From a gamma proteobacterium HTCC2207 (lineage in GTDB: Bacteria; Pseudomonadota; Gammaproteobacteria; Pseudomonadales; Porticoccaceae), in assembly GCA_905182855.1 (NCBI GenBank), contig CAJJDA010000002.1, positions 56,759-120,758 of the forward strand: a stretch of DNA of 64,000 nt, given 5' to 3'. Positions 40,663 to 49,677 of this stretch are shown here, piece after piece. The notes under the pieces were generated by a model that worked only from the letters and a program-made list of their open reading frames with translations, was not told where the DNA came from and ran no database searches. Positions within the stretch are counted from its first letter, which is position 1. The number at the start of each line of letters is the position of its first letter. The translations under genes were made by a program, and so were the position numbers.

Positions 40663-41676
40663 ATGAGGCTCGCACTACTATTGATTGTGGCGGTACTGGT
40701 GGCGAATTTGGCCCATACCGATGAAGCTCGACCGGTCTACGTTGAGGTTGTTGAACAGAGTAGCAACCACTATCTTTTAAAGTGGAAAGTGCCTCCGGTA
40801 ATGTCCGCAGGGGAGGAGCCTCGGATCAGCTTAATGCATCCTCAGTGTGCTCTGGCCGTTGGCGAAAATGCGACAGGCTTAATCGGGCGTAAAGTCTACC
40901 GTTGTCAGTGGCGTGCGGGAGAGGCCAATAACGCAGCGTTTAGCGTTCAGTTGGACTATCCAAATAGCAATCCTGCGCTGACCTCACTCATCGTGTTCAA
41001 GTCGCTATCAGCAGAACCCATCCAGGTCTTTTCTGGGCCTGAACACACCACCGTTACCCTGCCGCTCGCATCATCATCAGCTGTGGTAGCCAAACAATAC
41101 ACGGTGGCTGGGATAGAGCATATTCTAGCTGGGACGGACCATCTGTTATTTGTGCTCTGTCTTATCATTATTGCCGGCGGGTTTAAGCGTCTTTTGTTGA
41201 CGGTGACAGGTTTTACTCTGGCGCACTCAGTGACATTGAGTTTAGCTGCACTCAACATATTCCGCTTACCCACTGAATTGGTTGAGTGGCTCATTGCCCT
41301 GAGTATTTTGTTGCTGGCGGTAGAGATTATTAAGCGGGGTCGAGCCGGTGATAACGCTCAAGATAGCTTTACCTGGCGGCATCCTTTGAGCGTATCCACT
41401 GTGTTTGGGCTACTGCATGGCTTTGGTTTTGCGGTGGTATTACAAGAGTTAGGTCTTCCAGCCTCAATGAAAATTGAGGCATTACTATTCTTTAATATTG
41501 GGGTCGAGGTCGGCCAGTTACTATTTATTGCCGTGATTGTAATAGCGACCATGCTTGCCCTGCGAGGAGTGCCCGCTTTAAAATCGCGAGCGGCCGTGCT
41601 CACGGAGGTGGTGGTTTACGGCATTGGCATAACGAGTGCCTACTGGCTGGTGGAGCGCGCTGGCGCGGTGTTTTAA
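40663..41676 (+). CDS. HupE/UreJ-type (HupE_UreJ_2) membrane protein with exported N-terminal domain
   Basis: The 337-residue protein has a signal peptide (about 1-18), a soluble periplasmic domain to about residue 145, and a membrane domain of five to six helices. The membrane part carries conserved histidines: His153 and His160 in GIEHILAGTDHLLF, His188 in TLAHSVTL, and His240 and His252 in HPLS and LLHGFGFA. These fit a metal path. HupE and UreJ proteins are nickel or cobalt permeases or accessories. The substrate here is unknown and no hydrogenase or urease is in the window. It ends the DUF3604 cassette, 13 bases from convergent suhB. Confidence 0.87.
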   Translation: MRLALLLIVAVLVANLAHTDEARPVYVEVVEQSSNHYLLKWKVPPVMSAGEEPRISLMHPQCALAVGENATGLIGRKVYRCQWRAGEANNAAFSVQLDYPNSNPALTSLIVFKSLSAEPIQVFSGPEHTTVTLPLASSSAVVAKQYTVAGIEHILAGTDHLLFVLCLIIIAGGFKRLLLTVTGFTLAHSVTLSLAALNIFRLPTELVEWLIALSILLLAVEIIKRGRAGDNAQDSFTWRHPLSVSTVFGLLHGFGFAVVLQELGLPASMKIEALLFFNIGVEVGQLLFIAVIVIATMLALRGVPALKSRAAVLTEVVVYGIGITSAYWLVERAGAVF

Positions 41677-41689
41677 GTGCTCCAGTACA

Positions 41690-42493
41690 CTACTTTAAGT
41701 GGCCTAGATGATTAGAAATGACCTTAAGGCTAGGTTTAAATAGTTTTGGCGTGCAGGCCAGAATATTTCCCGAGTCCATAAAAGTCTCGCCACCTTGAAA
41801 ATCACTCACCATACCACCGGCTTCGCGGACGATAAGCACACCAGCAGCAATATCCCAGGGTTTGAGATTCATCTCCCAAAATACATCCATGCGTCCTGCG
41901 GCTACATAGGCTAAATCCAGAGAAGCCACGCCCATGCGTCTAATACCGGCAGAGTTTTCGGCAAACTCATGCATGCAGGCGAGGTACTTGTCCATCTCGT
42001 TAAAGGAAGGTTCACTAAACGGAATGCCCGTCGCATAAAGTGCACCAGCCTCTTCCATTCGGCCAGAAACACGAATCCGACGGCCATTTAGCTTTGCGCC
42101 GTAGCCGCGACTAGCGGTAAATTCCTCGTGTTTAAAGGGCTCTAAGATTACCCCGTGCTCGAGTTTACCTTTAATGCGGCAAGCGATAGAAATGGCTACG
42201 TGAGGGATGCCTCGAATAAAGTTAGTGGTACCGTCGAGAGGATCAATTACCCATTCAATGTCACTGTCCGGATTGCCACTGATACCGCTTTCTTCGCCAA
42301 GAAAGCGGTGGTCCGGATAGGCTTTTTTGATGTTGTAGATAATCGTTTCTTCAGAGCGACGATCTACCTCAGTGACAAAGTCATGTCGGCCTTTTTCATC
42401 AACCCTGACTAAATCCAGATTGTCTGCAGATTTGACGATCATTTCGCCTGCCATGCGGGCAGCGCGAAGCGCGATGTTAACCATAGGTTGCAT
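41690..42493 (-). CDS. suhB: Inositol monophosphatase family protein SuhB
   Basis: From Met 42493 the product is 267 residues, the SuhB length. Metal and substrate motifs are present: GEESG (E67/E68), WVIDPLDGTTNF (D83-T88) and WDIAAGVLIVREAGG near residue 210. SuhB hydrolyses inositol phosphates and in E. coli also binds RNA polymerase in ribosomal antitermination complexes. A longer frame to 42544 adds 17 residues with no family support. It diverges from trmJ, as in E. coli. Confidence 0.95.
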   Translation of the reverse strand: MQPMVNIALRAARMAGEMIVKSADNLDLVRVDEKGRHDFVTEVDRRSEETIIYNIKKAYPDHRFLGEESGISGNPDSDIEWVIDPLDGTTNFIRGIPHVAISIACRIKGKLEHGVILEPFKHEEFTASRGYGAKLNGRRIRVSGRMEEAGALYATGIPFSEPSFNEMDKYLACMHEFAENSAGIRRMGVASLDLAYVAAGRMDVFWEMNLKPWDIAAGVLIVREAGGMVSDFQGGETFMDSGNILACTPKLFKPSLKVISNHLGHLK

Positions 42494-42617
42494 AGTGATA
42501 TTGTCCAGGTGACTTAAAGAGCGCCGGCATTGTACCAGAACCACGGTGCCAGAGAAGACTGATTCTGCTATTATGCCGCCCCAAATTATGGGTTATGAAC
42601 TGATTGAGAGGGATAAA

Positions 42618-43364
42618 GTGTCGGTAACTGAGCGTCAGGAAAAAATTCGCATTGTACTGGTCAATACCACCCATCCAGGCAACATTGGTGGTGCGGCTAG
42701 AGCCATGAAAAATATGGGTTTGGTGGAACTGTATCTGGTTGAACCTCGTGAATACCCTGCGCCTCGCGCTATTTGGCGCGCAGCGGGAGCACGCGACGTG
42801 CTGGAAAATGCCAAAATTGTGCAGTCGGTCGATGAGGCTATCGCTGACTGCTCACTGGTGATTGGTACCAGTGCTCGGGAGCGAAGAATACCATGGCCAC
42901 TGATTAACCCTCGGCAATGCGGTGAACGAATTTGGGCTGAGGCCGACGGTCACAAGGTGGCTCTACTTTTTGGCCGCGAAGATCGAGGTTTGACTAATGA
43001 AGAATTGCACAAATGCCATTACCATGTGCATATCCCTTCTAACCCAGAATATAGCTCTCTAAATCTGGCGACTGCCGTGCAAGTACTCAGTTACGAAATT
43101 CGTATGGCAAGTTTGGCCGATGCCGACGGCAACCTACCATCGCTTCAGGAATGGGATCAGCCCCCCGTGACGGCTGGCGATCTTGAGTTTTTTCATGAGC
43201 ATCTGGCCAAGACGATGGAGGATCTTAATTTCTATGATCCCGAAAATCCGAAGCAGTTATTGACCCGCATGCGGAGGTTATTTAATCGCACAAGAATGGA
43301 TCAGATGGAAGTATCAATCCTGCGTGGTCTATTGTCATCGGTGCAGCGTATTATTAAAAAGTAG
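42618..43364 (+). CDS. trmJ: tRNA (cytidine/uridine-32-2'-O)-methyltransferase TrmJ
   Basis: TrmJ methylates the ribose of nucleotide 32 in tRNAs. It belongs to the knotted SPOUT family, shown by IVLVNTTHPGNIGGAARAM, ALLFGREDRGLTNEEL and PSNPEYSSLNLATAVQVL. The start is GTG 42618, with GAGAGGG just upstream, giving 248 residues (E. coli 246); an in-frame start at 42546 would add 24 residues with no family support. It sits directly upstream of iscR, as in E. coli and Pseudomonas. Confidence 0.94.
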   Translation: MSVTERQEKIRIVLVNTTHPGNIGGAARAMKNMGLVELYLVEPREYPAPRAIWRAAGARDVLENAKIVQSVDEAIADCSLVIGTSARERRIPWPLINPRQCGERIWAEADGHKVALLFGREDRGLTNEELHKCHYHVHIPSNPEYSSLNLATAVQVLSYEIRMASLADADGNLPSLQEWDQPPVTAGDLEFFHEHLAKTMEDLNFYDPENPKQLLTRMRRLFNRTRMDQMEVSILRGLLSSVQRIIKK

Positions 43365-43385
43365 TTGAGTAAATCAATAGGTTAT

Positions 43386-43418
43386 TTACTTGACTATTTT
43401 AGTGGGGTATTGGATAAT
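43386..43418 (+). promoter_or_regulatory. iscR promoter overlapped by a Type 1 IscR-binding site
   Basis: A sigma70 promoter TTGACT (43390-43395), 17-base spacer and GATAAT (43413-43418) precedes iscR. Bases 43386-43410 match the 25-base Type 1 IscR consensus at about 23 positions, with mismatches at the first base and one inside the right half. The operator lies over the -35 and spacer, so bound holo-IscR should repress the isc operon, as in E. coli. Confidence 0.85.
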
Positions 43419-43455
43419 TTCGTCCATCTGAAAAGAACAACGCAGAGGAATAAAG

Positions 43456-43932
43456 ATGCGGCTGACAACTCGAGGACGCTACGCAGTAACAGCCATGCTC
43501 GATTTGACGTTGCATGCTCAGGACAGGCCTGTTTCTTTGGCGGATATCTCTGAGCGGCAGTCAATTTCCCTATCTTATCTGGAGCAGCTGTTTTCAAGAT
43601 TGCGACAGGCGGAACTAGTGTCCAGTGTCAGAGGGCCAGGCGGCGGTTACCGTTTGGCTCGAGCCACAGATGGAATCTTTGTTGCGCAGATTATCGACGC
43701 AGTCAATGAATCTATTGATACGACTAACTGCAAGGGAAAAGGCGACTGTCAGGGCGGTAAGATTTGCTTAACTCATACTCTTTGGCACGACTTGAGCACA
43801 GAGATTCATGGGTTTCTAAATGGCATATCTCTGGCTGATTTGGTGGCAAAACGAGACATACAAAATATAGCTCAGCGGCAGGATGACCAACTGCTGATCT
43901 TAGATGATAACTTGCAGGCGAGCGCCTGCTGA
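43456..43932 (+). CDS. iscR: IscR, iron-sulfur cluster-responsive Rrf2 regulator
   Basis: The 158-residue protein begins with the Rrf2 winged helix ([17 protein letters not shown]; recognition region [14 protein letters not shown]). The three cluster cysteines lie in [13 protein letters not shown] near residues 95-106, followed by LTHTLWHDL. With a 2Fe-2S cluster it represses its own operon; without it, it activates suf-type genes. The iscR-autoregulation site is visible upstream. It is the first gene of the isc operon. Confidence 0.97.
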   Translation: MRLTTRGRYAVTAMLDLTLHAQDRPVSLADISERQSISLSYLEQLFSRLRQAELVSSVRGPGGGYRLARATDGIFVAQIIDAVNESIDTTNCKGKGDCQGGKICLTHTLWHDLSTEIHGFLNGISLADLVAKRDIQNIAQRQDDQLLILDDNLQASAC

Positions 43933-43946
43933 ATTTGGAGTAAACA

Positions 43947-45160
43947 ATGAATCTTCCCATTTATCTAGATTATGCTTCGACAACACCGGTTGATCCAGTG
44001 GTTGCGGATAAGATGATGCAGTTTTTAACGCCCTCTGGGCAGTTCGGTAATCCTGCCTCGCGATCACATGTGTTTGGCTGGCAGGCAGAAGCAGCCGTCG
44101 AAGATGCGCGCAATGAGTGCGCGATCTTATTGGTGCTGACCCACGTGAAATTGTCTGGACATCTGGTGCGACTGAGGCTAATAACCTTGGTATTAAAGGC
44201 TGTGCCCATTTTAACCAGCGCAAGGGTAAGCATATTATTACCTCCAGAATCGAACATAAGGCGGTTTTAGATACATGCCGTCAGCTTGAGCGTGAAGGCT
44301 TTGAAGTTACCTATCTTGATCCAGACAGCCATGGTCTAATTCAACCTGAAATGGTCGCTGATGCGATTCGGGAAGACACCACTGTCGTCTCAATTATGCA
44401 CGTCAACAATGAGCTGGGGACGCTGAATGATATAGCCGCGATCGGTAAAATCTGTCGCGAGCGCAAAGTATTTTTCCATGTCGATGCCGCACAAAGCGCA
44501 GGCAAAACGCCGATCGATGTCGAAGCCATGAACGTGGATATGATGTCTTTCTCAGCGCACAAAATTTATGGACCTAAAGGCATTGGTGCACTTTTTGTCC
44601 GCCGCAAGCCTCGAGTGCGTATTGAAGCGCAGATGCATGGAGGCGGCCATGAGCGTGGCATGCGGTCTGGCACCCTGCCAACGCATCAAATTGTCGGTAT
44701 GGGCGAAGCTTTCAAGCTCGGATTTGAAAATCTGCCCGCTGAATCAGCACGCATTGACGCTTTGCGCACCCGTCTTTGGGAGGGCGTTTCTGACATGGAC
44801 GAGGTCTACCTGAATGGCTCTCCAGATCAGCATGTGCCGGGCATTGTTAATATAAGTTTTGCCTTTGTGGAGGGGGAGTCTCTGATTATGGCGCTGCGTG
44901 ATCTCGCTGTGTCTTCAGGGTCGGCCTGCACCTCAGCAAGCCTCGAGCCCTCCTATGTACTTCGAGCGCTGGGTTTGAATGATGAGATGGCACATAGTTC
45001 AATCCGCTTTAGTATTGGTCGGTACACTAACGAGCAAGACATTGATAAAGCGATTGCTAAGGTGCGTCTGGCAGTTGAAAAGCTGCGTGAGCTCTCGCCC
45101 CTTTGGGATATGTTTCAAGATGGTGTAGATTTGAGTACAGTTGAGTGGGCCGCGCACTAA
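43947..45160 (+). CDS. iscS: Cysteine desulfurase IscS, single-base frameshift
   Basis: IscS removes sulfur from cysteine for cluster assembly and tRNA thiolation. Repaired length is 404 residues, identical to E. coli. Motifs are [20 protein letters not shown], the PLP lysine in [12 protein letters not shown] near residue 206, and the sulfur-carrying Cys in [14 protein letters not shown] near residue 328. The frame breaks at 44117, where one missing G (AAT GAG GTG) separates AVEDARNE from [14 protein letters not shown]. The gene is essentially indispensable, so a homopolymer deletion is likely. It lies 14 bases after iscR. Confidence 0.95.
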
Positions 45161-45205
45161 GCGCTGTCATTAAATGTTTATCATTATTAATTAGGAGTCA
45201 CTGAC

Positions 45206-45589
45206 ATGGCTTACAGCGAAAAAGTTATTGATCATTACGAAAACCCACGCAACGTTGGTAAACTCGACGACAATTCTAAAAATGTCGGTACTGGCATGGT
45301 AGGTGCTCCGGCCTGCGGCGATGTTATGCGTCTGCAGATCAGAGTTAACGATGACGGTATTATTGAAGATGCCAAGTTTAAGACTTTTGGTTGCGGATCT
45401 GCCATAGCCTCGAGCTCACTGCTTACCGAATGGGTAAAAGGTCGAACGCTTGATGACGCTGCGCAGATTAGAAATACCGAAATTGCTGAAGAGCTAGGTC
45501 TCCCTCCAGTCAAAATACACTGTTCAGTATTAGCTGAAGACGCCATCAAAGCGGCAGTACGTGATGTTCGCGAGAAGCAGGGTAGATAA
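45206..45589 (+). CDS. iscU: IscU iron-sulfur scaffold
   Basis: The 127-residue scaffold on which clusters are built has the three ligand cysteines in GAPACGDVM, FGCGSAIASSS and KIHCSVLAEDA, plus the LPPVK motif bound by HscA (ELGLPPVKIHC). A good AGGAG precedes the ATG. The length is one residue short of E. coli IscU. It sits 45 bases after iscS. Confidence 0.98.
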   Translation: MAYSEKVIDHYENPRNVGKLDDNSKNVGTGMVGAPACGDVMRLQIRVNDDGIIEDAKFKTFGCGSAIASSSLLTEWVKGRTLDDAAQIRNTEIAEELGLPPVKIHCSVLAEDAIKAAVRDVREKQGR

Positions 45590-45592
45590 GCA

Positions 45593-45916
45593 ATGGCTAT
45601 CACCATGACCCCAGCTGCGGAGCAGCATGTTACCAAACATCTGGAGCACCGCAGTAAAGGTGTGGGTATTCGCTTGGGTGTCCGCACCACAGGTTGTTCC
45701 GGTCTGTCCTATGTCCTAGAGTTTGTTGATGATGCTGCCACAGAAGATCAGGTCTTCCACTGTGGTGATGTGAAGTTAATTATTGACCCAAAAAGCTTGC
45801 TGTACCTCGATGGGACTGAGCTCGATTACGTCAAAGAAGGCTTAAACGAAGGGTTTGAATTTAAAAACCCTAATGTTAAAGATGAATGTGGATGCGGAGA
45901 GAGCTTCCACGTTTAA
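45593..45916 (+). CDS. iscA: IscA A-type iron-sulfur carrier
   Basis: IscA, 107 residues, receives clusters from IscU and delivers them to target enzymes. The cysteine pattern is Cys in [15 protein letters not shown] and the CGCGESF pair near the C-terminus. Only three bases separate it from iscU. Confidence 0.97.
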   Translation: MAITMTPAAEQHVTKHLEHRSKGVGIRLGVRTTGCSGLSYVLEFVDDAATEDQVFHCGDVKLIIDPKSLLYLDGTELDYVKEGLNEGFEFKNPNVKDECGCGESFHV

Positions 45917-45952
45917 TCGCTCTGGCGCAGGCAATAGACAGGTTGATGGCGT

Positions 45953-46483
45953 TTGAAACTTTCTAGTGATTATTTTGAAATTTTTTCCATGGTCGTCGGG
46001 TGGCAGGTTGATCAGATTAGTCTCGACGCCAGTTATCGGAAACTACAGCAAGAATTTCATCCCGACCGTTATGCCAGTCAAGGTGATGTCGAGAGGCGCC
46101 TCGCCGTGCAGGCAGCGTCACTCATCAATCAGGCCTACGAAACGCTCAGGTCCCCCCTGAAGCGAGCCCAGTATCTGCTTGAATTAAAAAAAATTGATGC
46201 CAGCCAAGATAGCCACATCACCCATGATGGGGTGTTTTTAATGGAACAAATACAATTGCGCGAGCAGCTCTCCGAAGTTCGAGACAATGCAGACCCCTTT
46301 GCGGCCCTAGAGCAGCTTCGTATTGGCGTCGAGCAAACATTTACTGCTTTGCAGGATCGATTTGCATCCGAGTATCAGTCGGATAACGATAGCGATGCAT
46401 TTAATACCGTCACAAAGATGCAATTTTCATCCAAGTTGCTGTATGAAATTCAACAACTTGAAGCCGATTTAGAGGACGAATAA
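45953..46483 (+). CDS. hscB: HscB J-domain co-chaperone
   Basis: HscB brings IscU to HscA and stimulates its ATPase. The 176-residue protein has DYFEIF, the J-domain signature FHPDRYAS near residue 36, INQAYETLRSPLKRAQYLL, and the C-terminal IscU-binding helices FLMEQIQLREQL. The start in this frame is TTG 45953, which is unusual. An ATG at 45946 is out of frame by one base, and removing one T from the following T-run would bring it into frame (MAL then KLSSDYFE). The true start may be 45946 with a hidden insertion. Confidence 0.92.
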   Translation: MKLSSDYFEIFSMVVGWQVDQISLDASYRKLQQEFHPDRYASQGDVERRLAVQAASLINQAYETLRSPLKRAQYLLELKKIDASQDSHITHDGVFLMEQIQLREQLSEVRDNADPFAALEQLRIGVEQTFTALQDRFASEYQSDNDSDAFNTVTKMQFSSKLLYEIQQLEADLEDE

Positions 46484-46486
46484 ACA

Positions 46487-48369
46487 GTGGCACTACTGCA
46501 AATTTCCGAGCCGGGTCAGTCACCGCAACCTCATCAGCGCCGTCATGCCGTGGGTATAGATCTGGGTACCACCAATTCATTGGTGGCGACAGTTCGCAGT
46601 GGCATGGCCGAGATATTGGCCGATGAGCAGGGGCGAGAGCTATTGCCCTCCGTGGCGCATTACACTGCTGATGGCGTCAGCTGCGTAGGCTATGAGGCCG
46701 CCGAGCACAATGTCAGCGACCCACTAAACACACTTGTTTCAGTCAAGCGTCTTATGGGTCGTGGTCTGGCCGACGTAAAAACCTTTGGTGGTCGACTGCC
46801 ATATGAATTTGCCGCTGACGACGGTGGTATGCCAAAAATTCAAACCGTCTATGGACCGGTTAGCCCTATTCAGGTATCTGCAGAAATATTGCGTAAGCTG
46901 GCGGGTCGCGCTGAGATTGCTTTTGATGAGCATGCTCGATGGCGCTGTTATCACCGTGCCTGCCTATTTTGATGATGCGCAACGTCAAGCGACTAAAGAC
47001 GCCGCCACACTGGCTGGTATCAAGGTACTGCGGCTATTAAATGAGCCGACGGCTGCGGCGCTTGCCTATGGATTGGACCAGAATGAATCGGCGCAGGAAG
47101 AGCGAACGATCGCTGTCTATGACCTTGGTGGAGGCACGTTCGATATCAGTATTTTGCGCCTTACTCGTGGCGTATTTGAGGTGTTGGCTACTGGCGGTGA
47201 TTCCGCACTGGGCGGTGATGACTTTGATCATGCGATAGCCAGCTGGCTGCGTGAGCAAATGGGTATGAGTGATGATCTATCTCCGGTAGAGCAGAGAATA
47301 CTGTTGCAAACGGCTAAATTTGCCAAAGAAGAACTGACTGATTCAGCCGAGGTACAGCTGGAGGTTTTGGATTGGCAAGGTCTGCTGACTCGCGAGCAGA
47401 TGCACAGTCTGATCGACGGCCTGATCGATAAAACTCTGCGGGCTTGCAAGCGCTCACTGCGCGATGCTGGTCTAGCAAAGAGCCAGATAGGTGATGTGAT
47501 TCTAGTGGGCGGTTCGACAAGAACGCCGCGAGTGGGTGCAAAGGTGTCTGAGTTATTTGGTCGTGAGGCGCTTTGCAGTTTAGATCCTGATCAGGTGGTC
47601 GCCATGGGTGCCGCACTTCAGGCCGAAGTCCTAGTGGGCAATAAATCCGGCGATGATATGTTATTGCTCGACGTGATTCCATTATCACTGGGCATCGAGA
47701 CTATGGGCGGTTTAACGGAAAAAATCATCCACAGAAACACCACCATTCCCGTGGCCAAAGCCCAGGAGTTCACTACGTTTAAAGACGGTCAGACCGCCAT
47801 GGCCATCCATATATTGCAAGGTGAGCGAGAGTTGGTCGACAGACTGCCGTTCTTTGGCGCGTTTTGATCTGCGCGGTATTCCACCGATGGTGGCAGGTGC
47901 GGCGAAAATTCGTGTCGCCTATCAGGTTGATGCTGATGGTTTGTTGAGCGTGTCGGCGAGAGAGCTGGTCAGTAATGTTGAGTCCCGAATCGAAGTAAAG
48001 CCGTCTTATGGTTTGGCAGAAAATGAAATTACCGACATGCTGCAGGCGTCGTTTACTCATGCGCGCGGAGACATGCAAGCGCGAGCGCTTCGTGAACAGC
48101 AGGTAGAGGCCGATCGAATGATCGAAGATCTGCTCTCAGCGCTCTACAAGGACGGTGATGCGCTACTCGATGAGGACGAGCGGCACTGCTTGAGAGTGGC
48201 GATTCAGGAACTGCGAACCCTGCGTGAAAGTACCACCGAGCATCGGCTGTTGGCCCGTCAGATCGACTCCGTGGCAAAAGCCAGTGAAGCCTTTGCGGCA
48301 CTGCGAATGGATACCAGTATTAAGCGAGCGCTCGCAGGCCAAAGCTTAGATGAAATCGATAACAGCTAG
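46487..48369 (+). CDS. hscA: HscA, Hsp70-class chaperone for iron-sulfur proteins, two frameshifts
   Basis: HscA is the dedicated Hsp70 that helps release clusters from IscU. The start is GTG; the protein begins [10 protein letters not shown] and has [33 protein letters not shown] and ETMGGLTEK. Two single-base insertions break the frame: one at 46931-46935 before [14 protein letters not shown] and one near 47838-47842 before [14 protein letters not shown]. Removing one base at each gives about 626 residues aligning without gaps around both sites. This is consistent with sequencing errors. Confidence 0.94.
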
Positions 48370-48401
48370 TTACAACCCAATTAATGAGGATGAGACCGAC
48401 C

Positions 48402-48740
48402 ATGGCTCAAATAGTATTTTTACCCCATCATGAGATTTGCCCCGATGGTGCAGTGATAGAAGCCAAAAAAGGCGAAAGCATCTGTGACGCGGCACTGCGC
48501 AATGGTTTGGATATCGAACATGCCTGCGAAAAGTCCTGTGCCTGTACAACCTGCCATGTTCATATTCGTGAAGGCTATGAGGCGCTGCCCATCGCTGACG
48601 AGTTGGAAGAAGACTTTCTCGACAAAGCCTGGGGTGTCGATCCTGATTCTCGATTGAGTTGTCAGGTACTGGTCGGCGAGACAGATCTAGTCGTGGAAAT
48701 TCCTCGGTACACTATTAATATGGTCTCTGAGCGACACTAA
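48402..48740 (+). CDS. fdx: Isc 2Fe-2S ferredoxin
   Basis: The 112-residue adrenodoxin-type ferredoxin supplies electrons for cluster assembly. Ligands are CEKSCACTTCH (residues near 42-51) and the distant Cys in RLSCQVLVG near 87. The start at 48402 follows a GAGGATGAG ribosome site; an in-frame start six codons upstream would add residues not found in the family. Confidence 0.96.
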   Translation: MAQIVFLPHHEICPDGAVIEAKKGESICDAALRNGLDIEHACEKSCACTTCHVHIREGYEALPIADELEEDFLDKAWGVDPDSRLSCQVLVGETDLVVEIPRYTINMVSERH

Positions 48741-48778
48741 GGTTTTCCCATTAAAATAGCTAACAGGAGTCATGGCAG

Positions 48779-48976
48779 ATGATTAAGTGGACGGATATTA
48801 ACGATATAGCGATTGAGCTGGCTGACAACCATCCGGACATAGACCCGAAATACGTAAATTTTGTCAATTTGCGTCAATGGGTGCTCGAGATCGAAGGATT
48901 TTCAGACGATCCTGATCGTTGTGGTGAAAAGATCCTCGAAGCTATACAGATGGCATGGATTGAAGAGCAGGAATAA
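48779..48976 (+). CDS. iscX: IscX (YfhJ) small iron-sulfur assembly protein
   Basis: This 65-residue acidic protein, MIKWTDINDIAIEL at the start and AWIEEQE at the end, matches IscX, which binds IscS and iron and modulates assembly. It is the last isc gene. The length equals the E. coli protein (66). It lies 38 bases after fdx. Confidence 0.96.
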   Translation: MIKWTDINDIAIELADNHPDIDPKYVNFVNLRQWVLEIEGFSDDPDRCGEKILEAIQMAWIEEQE

Positions 48977-49003
48977 ACGACACTGGTGCGGTAACCGAAC
49001 CAG

Positions 49004-49074
49004 GCAGACTAATAATGGCAGTACATTGGCCTTAGATTGGGGAAACAGACTCTCCAAGAGAGAGGTTAGTCTGC
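49004..49074 (+). repeat. Competing inverted repeats between iscX and ndk
   Basis: GCAGACTAA at 49004-49012 is perfectly complementary to TTAGTCTGC at 49066-49074. A second arm CAGACT at 49046-49051 can pair with the same downstream arm (49068-49073), so the two hairpins exclude one another. No T-run follows on the plus strand, and A residues follow instead. The 240-base spacer 48977-49216 otherwise holds the ndk promoter region and an ACTAGT-rich stretch near 49184-49201. Confidence 0.5.
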
Positions 49075-49216
49075 GCAAAAAAAGCTCAGCGTAATAAAAC
49101 CATTGTTACCATCCCGCAGTGTCGGTAGAATCCGCGTTCTCAGGCCCGTTGGGCTGTTTGATGAACCCTAAATTACTAACATTTTACTAGTCTAGTACTA
49201 GTTTGGAGATATTTTC

Positions 49217-49642
49217 ATGGCGACTGAACGCACTTTATCCATTATCAAGCCCGATGCCGTTGCAAAAAACGTTGTTGGTCAAATTCTCAGCCGCTTTGAA
49301 TCTGCGGGCCTACACATTGTCGCCTGCAAAATGCAGCAGTTAAGCCAAGAGCAGGCTGAAGGCTTCTATGCAGAGCACAGTGAGCGCCCTTTCTTTAAGG
49401 ATCTCGTTGCGTTTATGACATCAGGGCCCGTTTCCGTTCAGGTGCTGGAAGGTGAAAATGCAATTATGACCAACCGTGATCTGATGGGTGCGACTAACCC
49501 TAAAGAAGCTGCAGCTGGTACTATTAGAGCCGATTTTGCCGAATCAATTGACGCCAATGCCGCCCATGGCTCGGATTCAGCCGACTCTGCAGCCCGTGAA
49601 ATTGCATACTTTTTTGCAGACAACGAGATTTGTGCGCGCTAA
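49217..49642 (+). CDS. ndk: Nucleoside diphosphate kinase
   Basis: Ndk balances nucleoside triphosphates by a ping-pong mechanism via a phospho-histidine. The 141-residue protein has [13 protein letters not shown] at the start and the active-site His in [14 protein letters not shown]. The length is standard (E. coli 143). GGAG lies about ten bases before the ATG. Confidence 0.98.
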   Translation: MATERTLSIIKPDAVAKNVVGQILSRFESAGLHIVACKMQQLSQEQAEGFYAEHSERPFFKDLVAFMTSGPVSVQVLEGENAIMTNRDLMGATNPKEAAAGTIRADFAESIDANAAHGSDSADSAAREIAYFFADNEICAR

Positions 49643-49677
49643 TGCAGCAGCACAGGACAGTCATGTCCTAGGAACCT

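Noticed and set aside
37838..41676. Reading the HupE/UreJ-like gene as part of a hydrogenase or urease locus
   Set aside because: No hydrogenase, urease or nickel-maturation gene is in the window. The protein is the HupE_UreJ_2 form with a long exported N-terminal domain.
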